Shown: positions 51,946 through 62,736 of the stretch, in pieces
Numbering within the stretch: the first letter of the stretch is position 1
Layout of the letters: each line of letters opens with the position of its first letter
NCBI RefSeq assembly: GCF_963678635.1
Contig: NW_026971675.1
Location: 64,001-128,000 of the forward strand
Direction of reading: 5' to 3'
DNA length: 64,000 bases
From: Symsagittifera roscoffensis
Taxonomy: Eukaryota > Xenacoelomorpha > Acoela > Convolutidae
Notes under the pieces: model-generated
The model's input: only the letters and a program-made list of their open reading frames with translations
The model's database searches: none
What the model was told of the DNA's origin: nothing
Position numbers and translations under genes: made by a program

Positions 51946-53043
51946 TCAAAATTTTTGTAGGCAGTTCCTGCCTCTGTGCTCGAAAAGACATTCTATGATA
52001 TTCCCATGATGCTGATATTCCCCGCGCTTCGTGGGTTTGGAAAAATCTTCCCCCAAGGCCAAGGCACGATGTACATCATGACTGTCGTCAAATTTTTTCT
52101 TGGAGAATCTCCTGTTCTCGTCAATTTTTGCTTCGTTCTCTGGAGACTGTCTTGAATCATCATCCTTCTCAATTCCGGTACTCTGATACACATTCAAGAT
52201 GACACTCGAGACCTTCTTCTCCAGCGCTTTATTTCCGGTCGCAGTCTGATGGCAGGCTTGGATGCTAGCATCCTGTATCACTGACATGATCAATTTCAAG
52301 AAACAGGTGGCATCTTCTCTCCTTGCAACACTTAACGCCGAGTTATCTCGAGCGACATGCGGCGTCAGCATTCGATACACACGTGAGCCTTTGTCACCCA
52401 ACTTTAGCTTATCTCCTGAAGTTAGCTCATCCAACGCCACTCCCGCCAAGCTCCATGTAAACAACAATTGCCCTGCCGTCCTGACAAAAGAATTCGCCAT
52501 TATAGATTGTCCTGACGAGGGTACCCACATCTCATTTTCAAATTAATCTTGCAACAGCTTCTCCCACGTTCGTCCCAACTGGCTTCTCAATTCCAATTTG
52601 TTCACTTCGGCTCTTTGTTGTGTGTGCCAGTTTCGGCGCTTTCTGGACACTTCGCAATCCAATTTCTTGAGGCAGCCTTCCAACTCTTTCGTTGTACCCA
52701 GAGCTATCCACCAGTCGCGGGCGGTTTTTCTCGTTAATCCTTTCTCAAGGGGATCACCTGTCACATTTCTTCCAACGCTCTGGTGTTGACAAGAGATCCG
52801 ATTTTTGCCGACCTCCACCTCCCACGTTTTTCCACTGGTGAAGCTTCTTTTTGCTTTCACCTTTTGAGCTTTGAAGTCTTCTTCTGCTCCCGAAGCGGTT
52901 GCGGCTTCCATCTCGGTCAGCACCTCAGCCGTTTTCCGGTTCATCGAGTTGCTCTTGTTGGTTGCCGTCTTCCATCTCGCTACGACCATCGGGGCCGTCT
53001 CCTTCAAGTTTTTCTCCGACAACGCCTCCACCGAGGGACTCAC
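51946..53043 (-). pseudogene. Element D: accessory segment (basic linker and helical part)
   Basis: Frames 53043-52543 (166 residues) and 52530-51946 (194 residues) match B 36380-37480. Shared blocks: ETAPMVVARWKTATNKSN (B: ETAPMVLARCKTAAYKSN), WWIALGTTKELEGCLKKLD, RKRRNWHTQQRAEVNK, FVRTAGQLLFTWSLAG, and VARDNSALSVARREDATCFL. In B a stop lies right before this last block; in D it reads through (LTPHVARDN), which supports one continuous ancestral frame. Part of the end is lost to a frameshift. Confidence 0.7.
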
Positions 53044-53220
53044 GTCGTCTACTTCACGCTTCCCCTTCCTTCACCTCACTTCTTTACTCGTGGGCGTAGT
53101 CACGATCATCACCGAATCCACTTCTTCATTCACCCCCTCTTCATCCGAATCTTGCCTCCCCTTCTCTGGTCTTAGGTTTATTCATATCTTTAACTTTAAA
53201 ATTAGGTTTATCTTTATCAT

Positions 53221-53613
53221 CTATTTTGGTCTAACTTTTTTAGTTTTACTTTTCTCTTTTAGAGTAGAGCTGTCTTTACAGGATTTGGGCCCAGTATTTG
53301 CCCTCGGTTCACGCATGTGAACTATCTTGTCGAGCAACTCTTCTCTCGCCTTCTTAACCAGTCTAGTTGCCATCAAGAAAGATTCTCCAAATTCCACCTT
53401 GGTGTCCCACAACTCCTCTTTGAACTCGTCCACATCTAGTTTTCGCTCAATTTTCGGATTAAACTTTTTTAAGAAATCTAGCCACCCTTTTTGCTCCAAC
53501 GTAATCAAAAACATCAATTTGTTATCTTCGAAAGTGCTCGTTTCGCAGCTGCAGCTCCAGATTCTTTCAAGGCGATCCCAAGGGTAGTGTCGCAGTTTCT
53601 GCCCAATCTTCAC
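53221..53613 (-). pseudogene. Element D: accessory helical module
   Basis: This 130-residue frame carries FLITLEQKGWLDFLKKFNP and LWDTKVEFGESFLMATRL, matching B and C. It continues into a Lys-rich tail (KEKSKTKKVRPK). An interval of about 180 nt separates it from the next segment, and no clear frame continues across it. Confidence 0.62.
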
Positions 53614-54315
53614 CGCTCAAGCTTTGCAGCAACTCGCTAGTGGTACCAGGACTGAAATTTCCGGGCACTCTTTCTTCTCTTCGTGTGGCTCCTATCTCTA
53701 TCTCTATTTCGACGGGCTCATTGGAGACTTCTTCCATCTACCCTCCTTCAACTGTTTCAGGTCGCTCCCTCTTCAGCGCATCTTCGAATCTACCTTCCAC
53801 CGGAAGGCTCCTCTTGTCTCCAGAAGTACCGACAGATAGAGGTCAGTACCGACCAATACTGACCGATCCATCGCCTTGTATTCCGTGAGGGACACATAGA
53901 GGGCCCCCGCGGCGTCTAGTTTTTGTCCATTCTGCTGCAATTCTACCTCCTCAAGTCCATAGGGCGCTAGGTGTCTCCTCGTGCCGATTTTCATCTCGTC
54001 CTTTAGAGCCAGGTGACTTTCTTCCGCGATCATTCATGCGTCATCATACACGAGATCCTGATTCTCGAATCCAGCAAGAACTCTGTTTAGTTCTCGTACA
54101 TCGCACAATTGAGGCATCATCTTCTTGAACTGGGTAGTCCATGAATTTATCTTGATCTCGCACGTGTGAAAAAATAGAGCTGCGTATACTACTGAATGTC
54201 GGTATGCGGTTATAACGGGGTCTGTGAAGGCGTAAGTTACGGCAGGTCCATAGATGCAGCTCACTACTTCCCCCAGCCCTCTGATTATCCCTAGAGGATT
54301 CGACCGCATTGACAA
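53614..54315 (-). pseudogene. Element D: accessory segment with YGPAVTYAF block
   Basis: Frames 54315-54034 and 54033-53773 match B 34620-35530 with an internal loss. The first has MSMRSNPLGIIRGLGEVVSC and YGPAVTYAFTDPVITAYR. The second has ALKDEMKIGTRRHLAPYGLE and LDAAGALYVSLTEYK. The remainder to 53614 is Ser/Pro/Glu-rich. Function is unknown. Confidence 0.66.
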
Positions 54316-54326
54316 GCACAGGTCGG

Positions 54327-54893
54327 TCAGAAGGGGCGCATGCCACCATTTATTTCACTCATCTCTTCTTTAGTCTTCGGATTATTTTCCTCTCCTGTCA
54401 AGTGCCGATTCTGCATCAAGAGGTACTCTACCAAAAGCGTTTTCAGTCCAGCGGAGCTTTTATAAGAATAAGTCTCAAGACTCGGATGGGCTTTCTTCAC
54501 CGACCTTGGGTCCACGTTTTTCATTAGTCGGTGGAACATCGCCAGATTCCCATGTGTCAGAAGAACCAACGTTAAATATCCATTGATTCTGAGGGTTTCC
54601 ACACCCCTACTTAACATGAAGGCGGGACCCATGTTGAACAAGTATCTGGGATACACCAGATACTAGGCTAACAACAGGTTAATCGACATGCTCAAGAGAA
54701 CTTGTACAAATGTTTCGAAAAAAGTTATCCCTGCGTAGAATATCTTGTCCATGTATTCCTTCTCACAGCATGGGCTCAATAAACTCAAGGTTTCATTTGA
54801 CTTTCTCGTTCTGCAGTCAACCTTCGCATGCTCCCTCCAGAAACCAGCGATGATGGTCTCGTTTTCTGAGGCCACGAACGCTCCCACCGTCAT
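54327..54893 (-). pseudogene. Element D: hydrophobic accessory segment
   Basis: Frames 54893-54663 and 54656-54327 match B 34050-34600: GFWREHAKVDCRTRKSNE, LSMSINLLLA, YPRYLFNMGPAFMLSRGVET, LRINGYLTLVLLTHG, LVEYLLMQNRHLTGE. A stop separates the pieces right after LLLA. The last piece ends in NGGMRPF, where B continues NGGMPLL, so one frameshift lies here. Confidence 0.7.
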
Positions 54894-54965
54894 CTCCTTC
54901 TTTCTTGAGTCAAGCGATATACCATCGACTCTAGTTGTTTCTCCGCTCCCGCTACGTTTCTGCGA

Positions 54966-55918
54966 TCATTGATGTGGACCCTTTGCACTTTTGGTGGAGC
55001 GTATGATCGTGAGCTTCATGCTCCGAAACCACAGACTAGTGGTCAGGTGGCCGACCACAGGATGGTCATCTCCTATTTTAGGATTGAACTTTAGCTGACC
55101 GGCTAGATTCGATATCTCAAGACACAGCACCTCATTCAACACGATTAGTATGTTCGCCAGCTCATAGAGACGTCTCAAGGCGTCGGTCACGTTTGCCCAG
55201 GCTGCTCCCACATTCGACTTCAGAAGTCTCAAGCTCACTGGCTCGAGTTCTCGATTAGGAGCTGCCATCAACATCCGCCACCCTCTGCCCTCCGCTATCA
55301 AGACTAAAATTCCGTATACAAACTGAAAAGCGTGTGGCTTACTTGAGTAACCAGGTGATGAAGCAAACACCACCTCCGTTTTTGAACTTAATCGAGAGGC
55401 CACCATCTCCTGCACTTCATTCATTGAGGCAAACAGCGTCTGAATTGCCTCCCAGATATTTTTCGGTGTCGGTTTGCTGCTTCTCAAGGATTCGAGCAAT
55501 CGTGCCACATGTAGATGAACGTTCATCCAACAACTCGGGCTCACAGGGCGTTTCCGACTTCATCGCTACAACCAGAGTCAACATTCGGTTGAGTTCCGCA
55601 CCTGGCAGCAGGTATACCAAAACAACTTCGGAGATAGTCCATCGAAGTCCGATCCTGTTACAATTACCACATTGCGGCTCCGGGATCTGAGCGATCGTAG
55701 AAGACCAGCGCCTTAGCCAGCTGTGAGGTTCCATAAAAAGTTCCATATTGTGGATCCTCCGACAATTTTGGACCCATGTAAGCAGTGCCAGGGAGTCCCA
55801 TACTTTTCGGCTCAAGAAGTTTCTCCACAGTTCTCAATTGTGCGGGAATCGTCACCCTGATTCTAGCTATGTTCGTGCAGTGCTTCGGCGGCTCAACTAT
55901 TAGGCCTCGGCTCTCCAA
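54966..55918 (-). pseudogene. Element D: SGNH-like segment 2
   Basis: Frames 55918-55664, 55815-55417 and 55544-54966 match B 32990-33840. Blocks: TSQLAKALVFYDRSDP (B: STQLAKTLAVYDRADP), YLLPGAELNRMLTLVVAMK, HLHVARLLESL, SSPGYSSKPHAFQFVY, LMAAPNRELEPVS. The GMND block of B is destroyed here by a frameshift. The upstream part is more complete than in B and starts MESRGLIVEPPKH, which gives a possible start region for this gene. Enzymatic activity is unlikely in this copy. Confidence 0.6.
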
Positions 55919-56043
55919 ATCTTCAGAGGCCGAGAATTGACCGGACTGAAGATCGATCTCTTCAAAATCCCCGTTAGGTCCGCTGCCTCTAGAGTCTTCT
56001 CTCCAGACAAGTGCGCTTCATGTGCCTTTAACCAGTCCACGCA

Positions 56044-56959
56044 TTAGTGTTTATTTAGATCCTCGTGTGACAAGCCCATAAGTTCCAGGACCTTCATTAC
56101 CTCCCGTCTGCAGGCCGGATCCTCCAAACTCAGGTCTCTTACTCGCTCCAGGTACCTGGCTTTCTTAGCTTCTCCTGAGCCTCCCGCCGATGTCTTGACA
56201 ATCTTGTCTTTTTCAACTATCACCACTGACAATACCAACGAGCTTTGTGGCGTGGAAGACTCCGTCACGTCCTTCCCCAGGGTTGTAGAGCTCGGCTGTC
56301 CGCTCTTGCTTTTCAATGAACTACATCTAGAGTCAATCCTCTCTCCCAATCGGTCGCTTACTGGACTGATCGTGAAGAAAGAGGGCCTCGGAGGTGGACC
56401 AAAGGTGAACTGGTCAGTCTCCAGCAAGTCTGACTCTAGACTTTTGATGTGTTTCTGGAAGACCCCGATCAACCACTCAATACCCTTGGGCTTATCAAAA
56501 TGAATGCCATCCGAGGACGAGCCATTTGGTTGGGAAATTTCCATTATCCACGCGTAATCAAACAGTCTCAAGTGTAAAATGCTCTTTTTTTGTTCCACTC
56601 GTATTATATATTATATAATTAATGTGGCGCACTCTCTCATTCATATTCATCGCATTTCGATCTTGCATCATGTTGTAGGGGACCGTGCAAATCGTGAGCA
56701 CCGTGGGGTCCAGATAATCTCTCACTTCGTCAAGAATACAGCTCGCTTTCTCCGACAACCTCACCATTTTCCTTAATTCACCTCTAGAGACGTCGATGGT
56801 TCCCATCATTGTGGTGACTGTATGTATCTTCTTCATCTCTAGCATCTCCAGTGAGGCCAACCTTTGGGGCATTGCCGCGCCCGATAAGCTCAAGGTTCCC
56901 ACTTGCCAGTGCGCCTGAATCTTCGTCAGAACCCTGACAAGACTGTCATCGTTTGTCAA
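56044..56959 (-). pseudogene. Element D: SGNH/GDSL-type hydrolase domain, mutated
   Basis: Frames 56959-56558 and 56598-56044 match C's SGNH-1 gene. Block I is LTNDDSLVRVL (C: VIGDSLVRDL), block III is MMGTIDVSR (C: SLGTNDVSR, so the key Asn is Ile), then LTICTVPYN, and block V is SSDGIHFDKPKGIEWL with Asp and His intact. The name-giving Asn is lost and the Gly before the Ser nucleophile is changed, so this copy should be inactive. The C-terminal extension differs from C and is Ser-rich. Its place after the coiled coil is the same as in C. Confidence 0.8.
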
Positions 56960-58092
56960 GTGGACCGTACCTTCGTGTTTTCTGGGCTGCGTGAAATAAT
57001 CCGCTCAGCTCGCATCGTTGAAGGCGTCCCTCCTCACACGCTAAAACGCCGTCCAGTCTTCCCTGCGATGTCTACGATATCTGTTGTCAGTGTTCTTTTT
57101 TGAATTCGAGATCATGACACTCTTCACTGCTTCTTCTTTGCACGTGAGTGGTTCGGCTTTGCTCGCAGGACTCTCAGGAGTCCTTGCTGTAATCTCTCTC
57201 GCAATTCCTTGAGGTATGATGTCCCCAAATTTGCCTGACTGTCTCCCGTTGAGCTAGGCGTCAGACCTGGTAACGCTACACCCATCACTAGCGGCTTGAT
57301 CCGGCCTGACTCAAGATCTCTCAAGGAAGGGACGGGTTTTGGTGGTGTACACGTGTCCAAATCCTCGCTCCTCTGCTCCTGGGCTATCAGATCAAGATCG
57401 AAGCAACTGCGCGCCCTGGGAGCTTCATCCACCTCCATTTTTGAATCCGTTCTTGGCCTCGTCATCAAGGGTTCAATAGGCGTCTTCGTCTTCCGCTCTT
57501 TGCTGCTCCCGAATAATTGCTGCTTTTTCTGCAATCGCTCAAGTTCTGACTTAAGCTGATCACAGTTGGCTGTACTCTCCTGCAACTTTCTGGTTTATTC
57601 CAGCTAAGCTCTCAACAAATCCATCTCAAGTATTACCTTGTCTTTCTCGAGCACGGCTTTATCCCTATTGCAGCTTTATCCCTATCAAGATTAGACTGGC
57701 CTCGTTCCCTGTGAGCCTTCTCCAGTTTCCTCCTCAACTTGCTGAGGTCCGGGTATGCCTCTTTCGTTTGTTGAGACCGTACGCCTCTTCCGTTTGTTAA
57801 GCTCCAGTCCATACTGTCGGCCTGGGTGGTAGGGGAAATTCTCCAGCTCCATTTTTCGTTCCGTAATTCAAGCCGGGATTCTTTGCTAATCTAATCTCCT
57901 CGAGCCTCCATCGATGTTCCACGACAGCCACCTTGTCTGTTCTTGGTTCGAGATCCCGTCCGAGGTATAACCCACCATCAACACTGCGTCGGTCGCCTTT
58001 TCTCTGTATTCCCCTTGGGATTCCAGCTGCAGAATGGCGTTAAGCATCACTGCCACCCTCTCATCCACTTGAGAGTGGTCAATATCCCTCAA
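56960..58092 (-). pseudogene. Element D: helical domain and coiled coil of the SGNH gene
   Basis: Frame 58092-57886 has MRDIDHSQVDERVAVMLNAIL and KATDAVLMVGYTSDG, matching C's DPGLAMFVVALLNAL and EVVLMLAFGESG. Frame 57585-57124 has a Leu/Lys/Gln coiled coil start (CDQLKSELERLQKKQQ), then Pro/Arg/Ser-rich sequence. Between 57885 and 57586 coding is broken but still charged and coiled-coil-like. The order helical domain, coiled coil, SGNH is the same in C. Confidence 0.62.
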
Positions 58093-58685
58093 AAGCTTGT
58101 ACAGCTCATCAAGTGATCAAGTGTCGGCTTCTTCAATGCTGCCGGCATGGTTTTCCAAAAACCATCCGCCATTGCTTTTGCTTATGTAAAACTCAAGAAA
58201 CTCTTCTACCAATTGAACACTCAAGAAGCTCTTCTACCAGTTGAACACTCAAGAAACTGTTCTACCGGTTTAACACTCAAGAAACTCTTCTTTCAGTTGA
58301 ACACTCAAATGCTGACTGATGCTCTTGCTTCCGAACTCCGTTTGTGACAGTTTGGTTTTCGTTGGTTATGAATCAAAATCAATCTAAAAACAAAATTGAA
58401 TTTTAGATCGGAAAGGTCTTTCTTATGACCAATCCAAACCACCCCCACTTGTACCTCTAAAGTTTTATTGAAACCATTTCTGATAAAATCATTCAACTAG
58501 GTATGAAAATGATGCACATCTGTTTATGATTTAGAACCGTACAATTTGGATAAAATTCTGTTTGATTGTCATGCCAATTAGGTTAAAACATATCCTCCTG
58601 TCCCGTGCTTCGCTCTTCTAACTCAAGGCCCTAGCGTCCACTCAAGATCCAAGCCCTAGCTCAAGACCCTTGTGTCCCCCAAGAC
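58093..58685 (-). other. Spacer between macrodomain and SGNH gene in D
   Basis: This stretch of about 590 bp has no conserved frame. It contains a 28-bp tandem repeat (58187-58310), an AT-rich middle, and a CTCAAG-rich part near 58620-58690. Confidence 0.55.
58187..58310 (-). repeat. 28-bp tandem repeat, about 4.4 copies
   Basis: On the plus strand the unit is aacactcaagaaactcttct plus accagttg, with small changes between copies. It lies in the spacer ahead of D's SGNH gene. C's spacer does not show it. Confidence 0.85.
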
Positions 58686-59060
58686 TCAGTCAAGGCTCAA
58701 ATAGTACTTTTTTTGTAGGTGTACGGTTATTTCTGTTTCCGCAAAGACCACGTGCAGGATGGCATATAGCTCTCTGGGGTTCAATCTGCCTCTATTCGGA
58801 ACGTAGACTGGTATTGAAACTTCTTTTATCCCCTTTTCCACTAGAAAGTCCCTGAGTCGTGTCAAGCCCAGTACCACGTACTCGGGATCCACCACGGCCC
58901 TCTCGCTGACTCTCGTCACCAAAAAGCATAGGTTTTTGCCGGGGACTTGTGAAACGGTCGGGGTCTGACAAGACGAATTCGCTGTCCGTGATCAGGATGT
59001 TTTCCGAGTACTCCTTTAATATTTCCAACTTGGTCTTGAAATTTCTTCCAATGGTAGGCT
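58686..59060 (-). pseudogene. Element D: macrodomain (OARD1/TARG1-Poa1-like), with an internal deletion
   Basis: Frame 59028-58792 gives ENILITDSEFVLSD, matching C's NIVITDSDFILTE. Then about 130 bp present in C are missing, and frame 58922-58686 continues KNLCFLVTRVSERAVVDPE, LTRLRDFLVEKGIKEVSI, PVYVPNRGRLNPRELYA, HVVFAETEITVHL. The YxPNRGxL loop, where OARD1-like proteins have IGCGLDGL, is shared with C and so is a family feature. The missing part includes the VSFKTALAADF region, so this copy cannot fold properly. Confidence 0.68.
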
Positions 59061-59084
59061 CAATCTGCTCTTGCTCCAGTTCCG

Positions 59085-59460
59085 TTAGTTTCTCTCAATT
59101 ACTTGAGTTTCTTGATCATTAAAATTTTGGTTTGGGTAAGTCCTACCCCCACTCTCCGGACAAAAATATTGATCGACGTCACCGTCGATAGTGCCGGGCT
59201 CGAGTTGTCTGATGGTACATCTAATGGTCGGTCTGTCGCCGTCCAAGCGAACAACGAGCTTCTTCCTTTTACGAGTTTCCCTGCTGATATGTCGACTTGT
59301 TGGATGCTTTGTGCTTCTTTGTCGGCAGCCGGTAGACCATGTATCCACTCTAGACTTCTCAAGTTTGTGTTCTCCCTTCTTTCTATTTCACTCTGTTCTA
59401 TGTCCATTTCTCTTTCTGGTACGGTGTGGTCTTCTTGCCACGAGTGTTCATAGTCGCTGA
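59085..59460 (-). pseudogene. Element D: acidic linker and macrodomain lead-in
   Basis: Frame 59407-59099 carries NTNLRSLEWIHGLPAA, matching C's LTNLRVLEWLHDLPTD. Frame 59348-59085 carries TIDGDVDQYFCPESGGRTYP, matching IDGDVDGYFCPGSGGRTHP in C. The conserved lead-in is in a different frame from the first block, so a frameshift lies between them, as in C. Confidence 0.6.
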
Positions 59461-61053
59461 TGATCTGTTATTCCTTATCAGACACTAATTCGCCCATGCT
59501 CACCAAATCTGCCCCTATCTAGTCTGGTTTTATATTGTCAACCAAGAAATCGTTGCCATACCTGTTGTATCTTATGCTAGTCTTTTTGCGCTGCCTCTTC
59601 TTGTTTCCATTTTCATGGGCTTATCTGGGTCTGTCCATCCTGGCAAGTCGCTCTGCTCCAGCTCATTCTAATACTCCTTTGCAAAAGAGTCTTCATCCGG
59701 GTTGACCTCTGTCAATTCATCGTCATCCATGCTCATGTTCTGGTTGCCAGCGTTTTTCTCTCTGGTACCCCTCTCGTCCACATCACATGCCGGTTCCACT
59801 ATTAAATTCTCCAGCCCTTCCATGCTTTGTGGCACGCACAAAAATTTCGGTGATAGTATTTGAGGCTTCAAATTTTCATAGTCCGCAGCGCGTCCAGTGC
59901 TGAAGCGGTAGAACCGACCCTGCTGGTGCACGTCTGTTATCATGATTGGTCCTCTCCCCTTCTAAGAACTTCTTTGTTCCCTTTGGAGGGTTGACATTCT
60001 AGAACACCCAGACATTTTGTCCCACCGTGTATGTTTTCGCCTGTAGTATTTTCTCATCGTACTTTTTCCGTTGTCACATCTGTGCTTGTGCTCTGTTCCT
60101 CCTGAACAATTCGTTCAACTCTTGTTGCCTCTTGATCGCCTCCTTCACGTTAGCTTGGGTCCTCTGCCCTTCGTATTCTGGTTAGAAAAACCTTAGAGGC
60201 ATTGGTCTTTACCTGCCTGTTAGCATCATGGAAGGACTGATCCCCGTTTTGAGTGTTGTGTGCTGTTGTATGCTCTCACCACTTGCGGCAAATACTTTTC
60301 CCAGTCTATCATGTATCTCGAGCAGTATACTTGGAGCATGTTTACTCATGTTCTGTTTTGCCTTTCCACTAGTCCCTTAGTCTGTGGATAGAAAGTTGTC
60401 AAGTGTCCTTGGCCAATGTGAGATCTTCTCATCAGTTTCTTTGTCAGATCCCCAATGAAAGCTTTCCCGTTGTCCGATTGAAAGGTCATGGGACAACAAT
60501 ATCTTGATATCTAACTTGTGATCAAATGATCGCAAGTTTCTTCCACCGAGGCCGCGTGACACGGTACTGCTTCCACTTTCGTCGTGAAGTGATCTGATCT
60601 ATGATTAACAATATCCATTATATCCTGATTCAGTCATGCAGATCTTTTGATAGTTTGTCTATACGACCTCATTGAACTCTGAGCTTTCCGCCGATTTGAG
60701 AGGTAATTTCGTTTTCCTCGGGTCTCTCACTTGTAAACACGACAAACATGCGTTGACCCACCTTTCGCAAGCTTTCCTCATACCTGGCCAATAATTTCGG
60801 TGCAGTATTTTTTTTGCGATTTGTCTATTCCTTGATGTCCCAACTGATCATACGATCTGAACAGCACCTCCGTTTGATATAGCTGCAGTAGTATGATGAG
60901 ATTATGTTTGTGTAAAAATTTCTCTTCATCTCTTCTTTTGCCACCATCTGCTGTGTGATAGAGTAAGCCCCTCCGTTCCGTGTAGAACTGGCTCAAAACT
61001 TGTAGCTGTCCTCCTCCAGGTCTCGTTTTTCTTTTACTCCCGTTCGGACCCAT
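59461..61053 (-). pseudogene. pol: Element D: integrase
   Basis: Frame 61053-60778 carries the N-terminal lead-in and zinc domain start (HNLIILLQLYQTEVLFRS, then YDQLGHQGIDKS). The catalytic core is broken by many frameshifts, but GLVERQNRT with the catalytic Glu can be read near 60370. Frame 59943-59668 carries the end of the GPF module (VHQQGRFYRFSTG) and the acidic tail. It matches C's integrase in order and length and is inactive. Confidence 0.82.
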
Positions 61054-62146
61054 TTGAAGAGACTGCTGGTCATCTTGTCATCGATATGATCTTTCAGTGC
61101 CATCATTTGCCCGTTCAGTTCTCCCGGATTGTGGATATCATCCTTAAGTTTAACGCATACTATCCTGCTCATGACTTCTCTATCACTCTACAACTCTAAT
61201 TGTCCTGAAGTTTGAACTGCATGATAATCCACTGAAAGGTTTTCTTGACACAGCTATCATCTCTAGTTCTTCTCCTCCGTTCATGGCGTAATGGTTCAGG
61301 TTGTATGTCCCGGAGGAGGGATCAGTCTGCATTTTCCCGTCCTGATTTCTTCATTTTTCTTCCGCTAAAATTTTGCACAAACCGTCTTGCTCGACTTCAC
61401 TTTCCTCCTTCTTTTGAATCTTCCTTCCATTTTTCTGGTTCCCCGGACAAATTTTCCTCGTCACCTTCCTTTTCATTTGACAACTACTCCCTGGACTCCT
61501 GATCTAGTCGAAGTTCTTCAGCTTCCTCTTCAAACGTCACTATTTTCCTCCGTAGCGTTGTTTGCTTGAGTATATCTTCCGGTATTTTCTTGACTAGTGT
61601 TCGTAAGACCTCTTTACTCTCTGGATCTCCAGCATTCAGTAAATTTTGTTCGAGCCTACTCCTTTCCTTCTCATTATTGTGACTTCTAGTTCATCATCCC
61701 TTATGATTGAGTCCACGGGTCTGTTGTCGGCTAGTTTCTGAAGCAATTTCATTAAGTCATGTCCCACTGTTGCTTTTCCCGTTTCAACTTCCTCTAGATC
61801 GTAACCGCTCGCCTTCAACGTCTCCCTGACCAGTTTTGACTTGAGCAGGATTTCCACCGGCAGCCCGGATTGACTCTTTAGAATTGTTGTTTCACGGAGC
61901 TCAGTGGAATATTCAAGATAATCTTTGATCGGTTTGCCTGACTTATCGTGCCATCTCGTGAGTGGTAAGCTATCTTATGTTTTCTTGTCCAAGAACGAGA
62001 ATCCATCTTTTATTTCAGGCGTATCAGCCTCCCTCTGCTCTTGCCTTTTGTAAAATTCCGTTTTTTTCGCTTAAGCTGTCGGCTTTTTGGTGCTTGTCCT
62101 TTGTTCTGTGCTCAATCATCAGGTTGTCACCATCTAGTCGTACTAT
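61054..62146 (-). pseudogene. pol: Element D: linker between RNase H and integrase
   Basis: This is largely broken. Frame 61857-61636 has EILLKSKLVRETLKASGYDLEEV, which matches B's EIILKSKIVRETLKAKGYDLNQV (quoted in part). Acidic, Ser-rich sequence with SGE-type runs near 61430-61500 corresponds to the LSGES part of C and the LSGERE part of B. Confidence 0.65.
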
Positions 62147-62736
62147 TCATCTCCCGATGTAACTTTGGTCCATTGAGTACATTTTGATGCAAGAGAGTGC
62201 CCTTTTGTCGACAAGTAGTTTAAACGGCTCACGTAGTTTAAACGGCTCACAGTTATCATGTTGTAACCATCTAGTCGTACTATCCATCTCCCGATATAAT
62301 TTTGGTCCATTGAGTACATTTTGAGCCAAGAGAGTGCCCTGTTGTCGACACGTAGTTTAAGCGAAGTTTAAACGGCGTTGAGCGTTTTCCGCCATGGGTG
62401 CTCCGTACTTCTTTTCCGTGTCGCTCAAGACTTTGCTTTCATACGATATTGCTCTTAAGACAGTTTTGCCGTTCAAATTTTTTCTTGGCGCAGTCTTCCA
62501 GAGATCGCAACCAATGATGCATCTGTATCTAGGAAGTACATGCTTTTCTCCGTAGACATGCCTAAAACAGGAGCTTCACCCAACTCTTTCTTTTTTCTCT
62601 GAAATGATTCTTCCGCAGCGTTGTTCCATGTCAATTTCTTGCCTTTGTGTCTCATGAGCTGCTGCATCGGGTATACTTTGTCTGCGTAACCCTTGATGAA
62701 TTCTCTGTAGTAGTTGGCGAAACTAAGAAAGCTCAT
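62147..62736 (-). pseudogene. pol: Element D: RNase H with an internal duplication
   Basis: Frame 62736-62473 has FANYYREFIKGYADKVYPMQ, MYFLDTDASLVAISG (first Asp) and then breaks. A segment of about 130 bp, coding for the VDNRALSWLKMYSMDQSYIGRW part, occurs twice (about 62268-62360 and 62130-62220), flanked by short repeats of gtagtttaaacggctcac. The domain is not functional. Confidence 0.82.
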
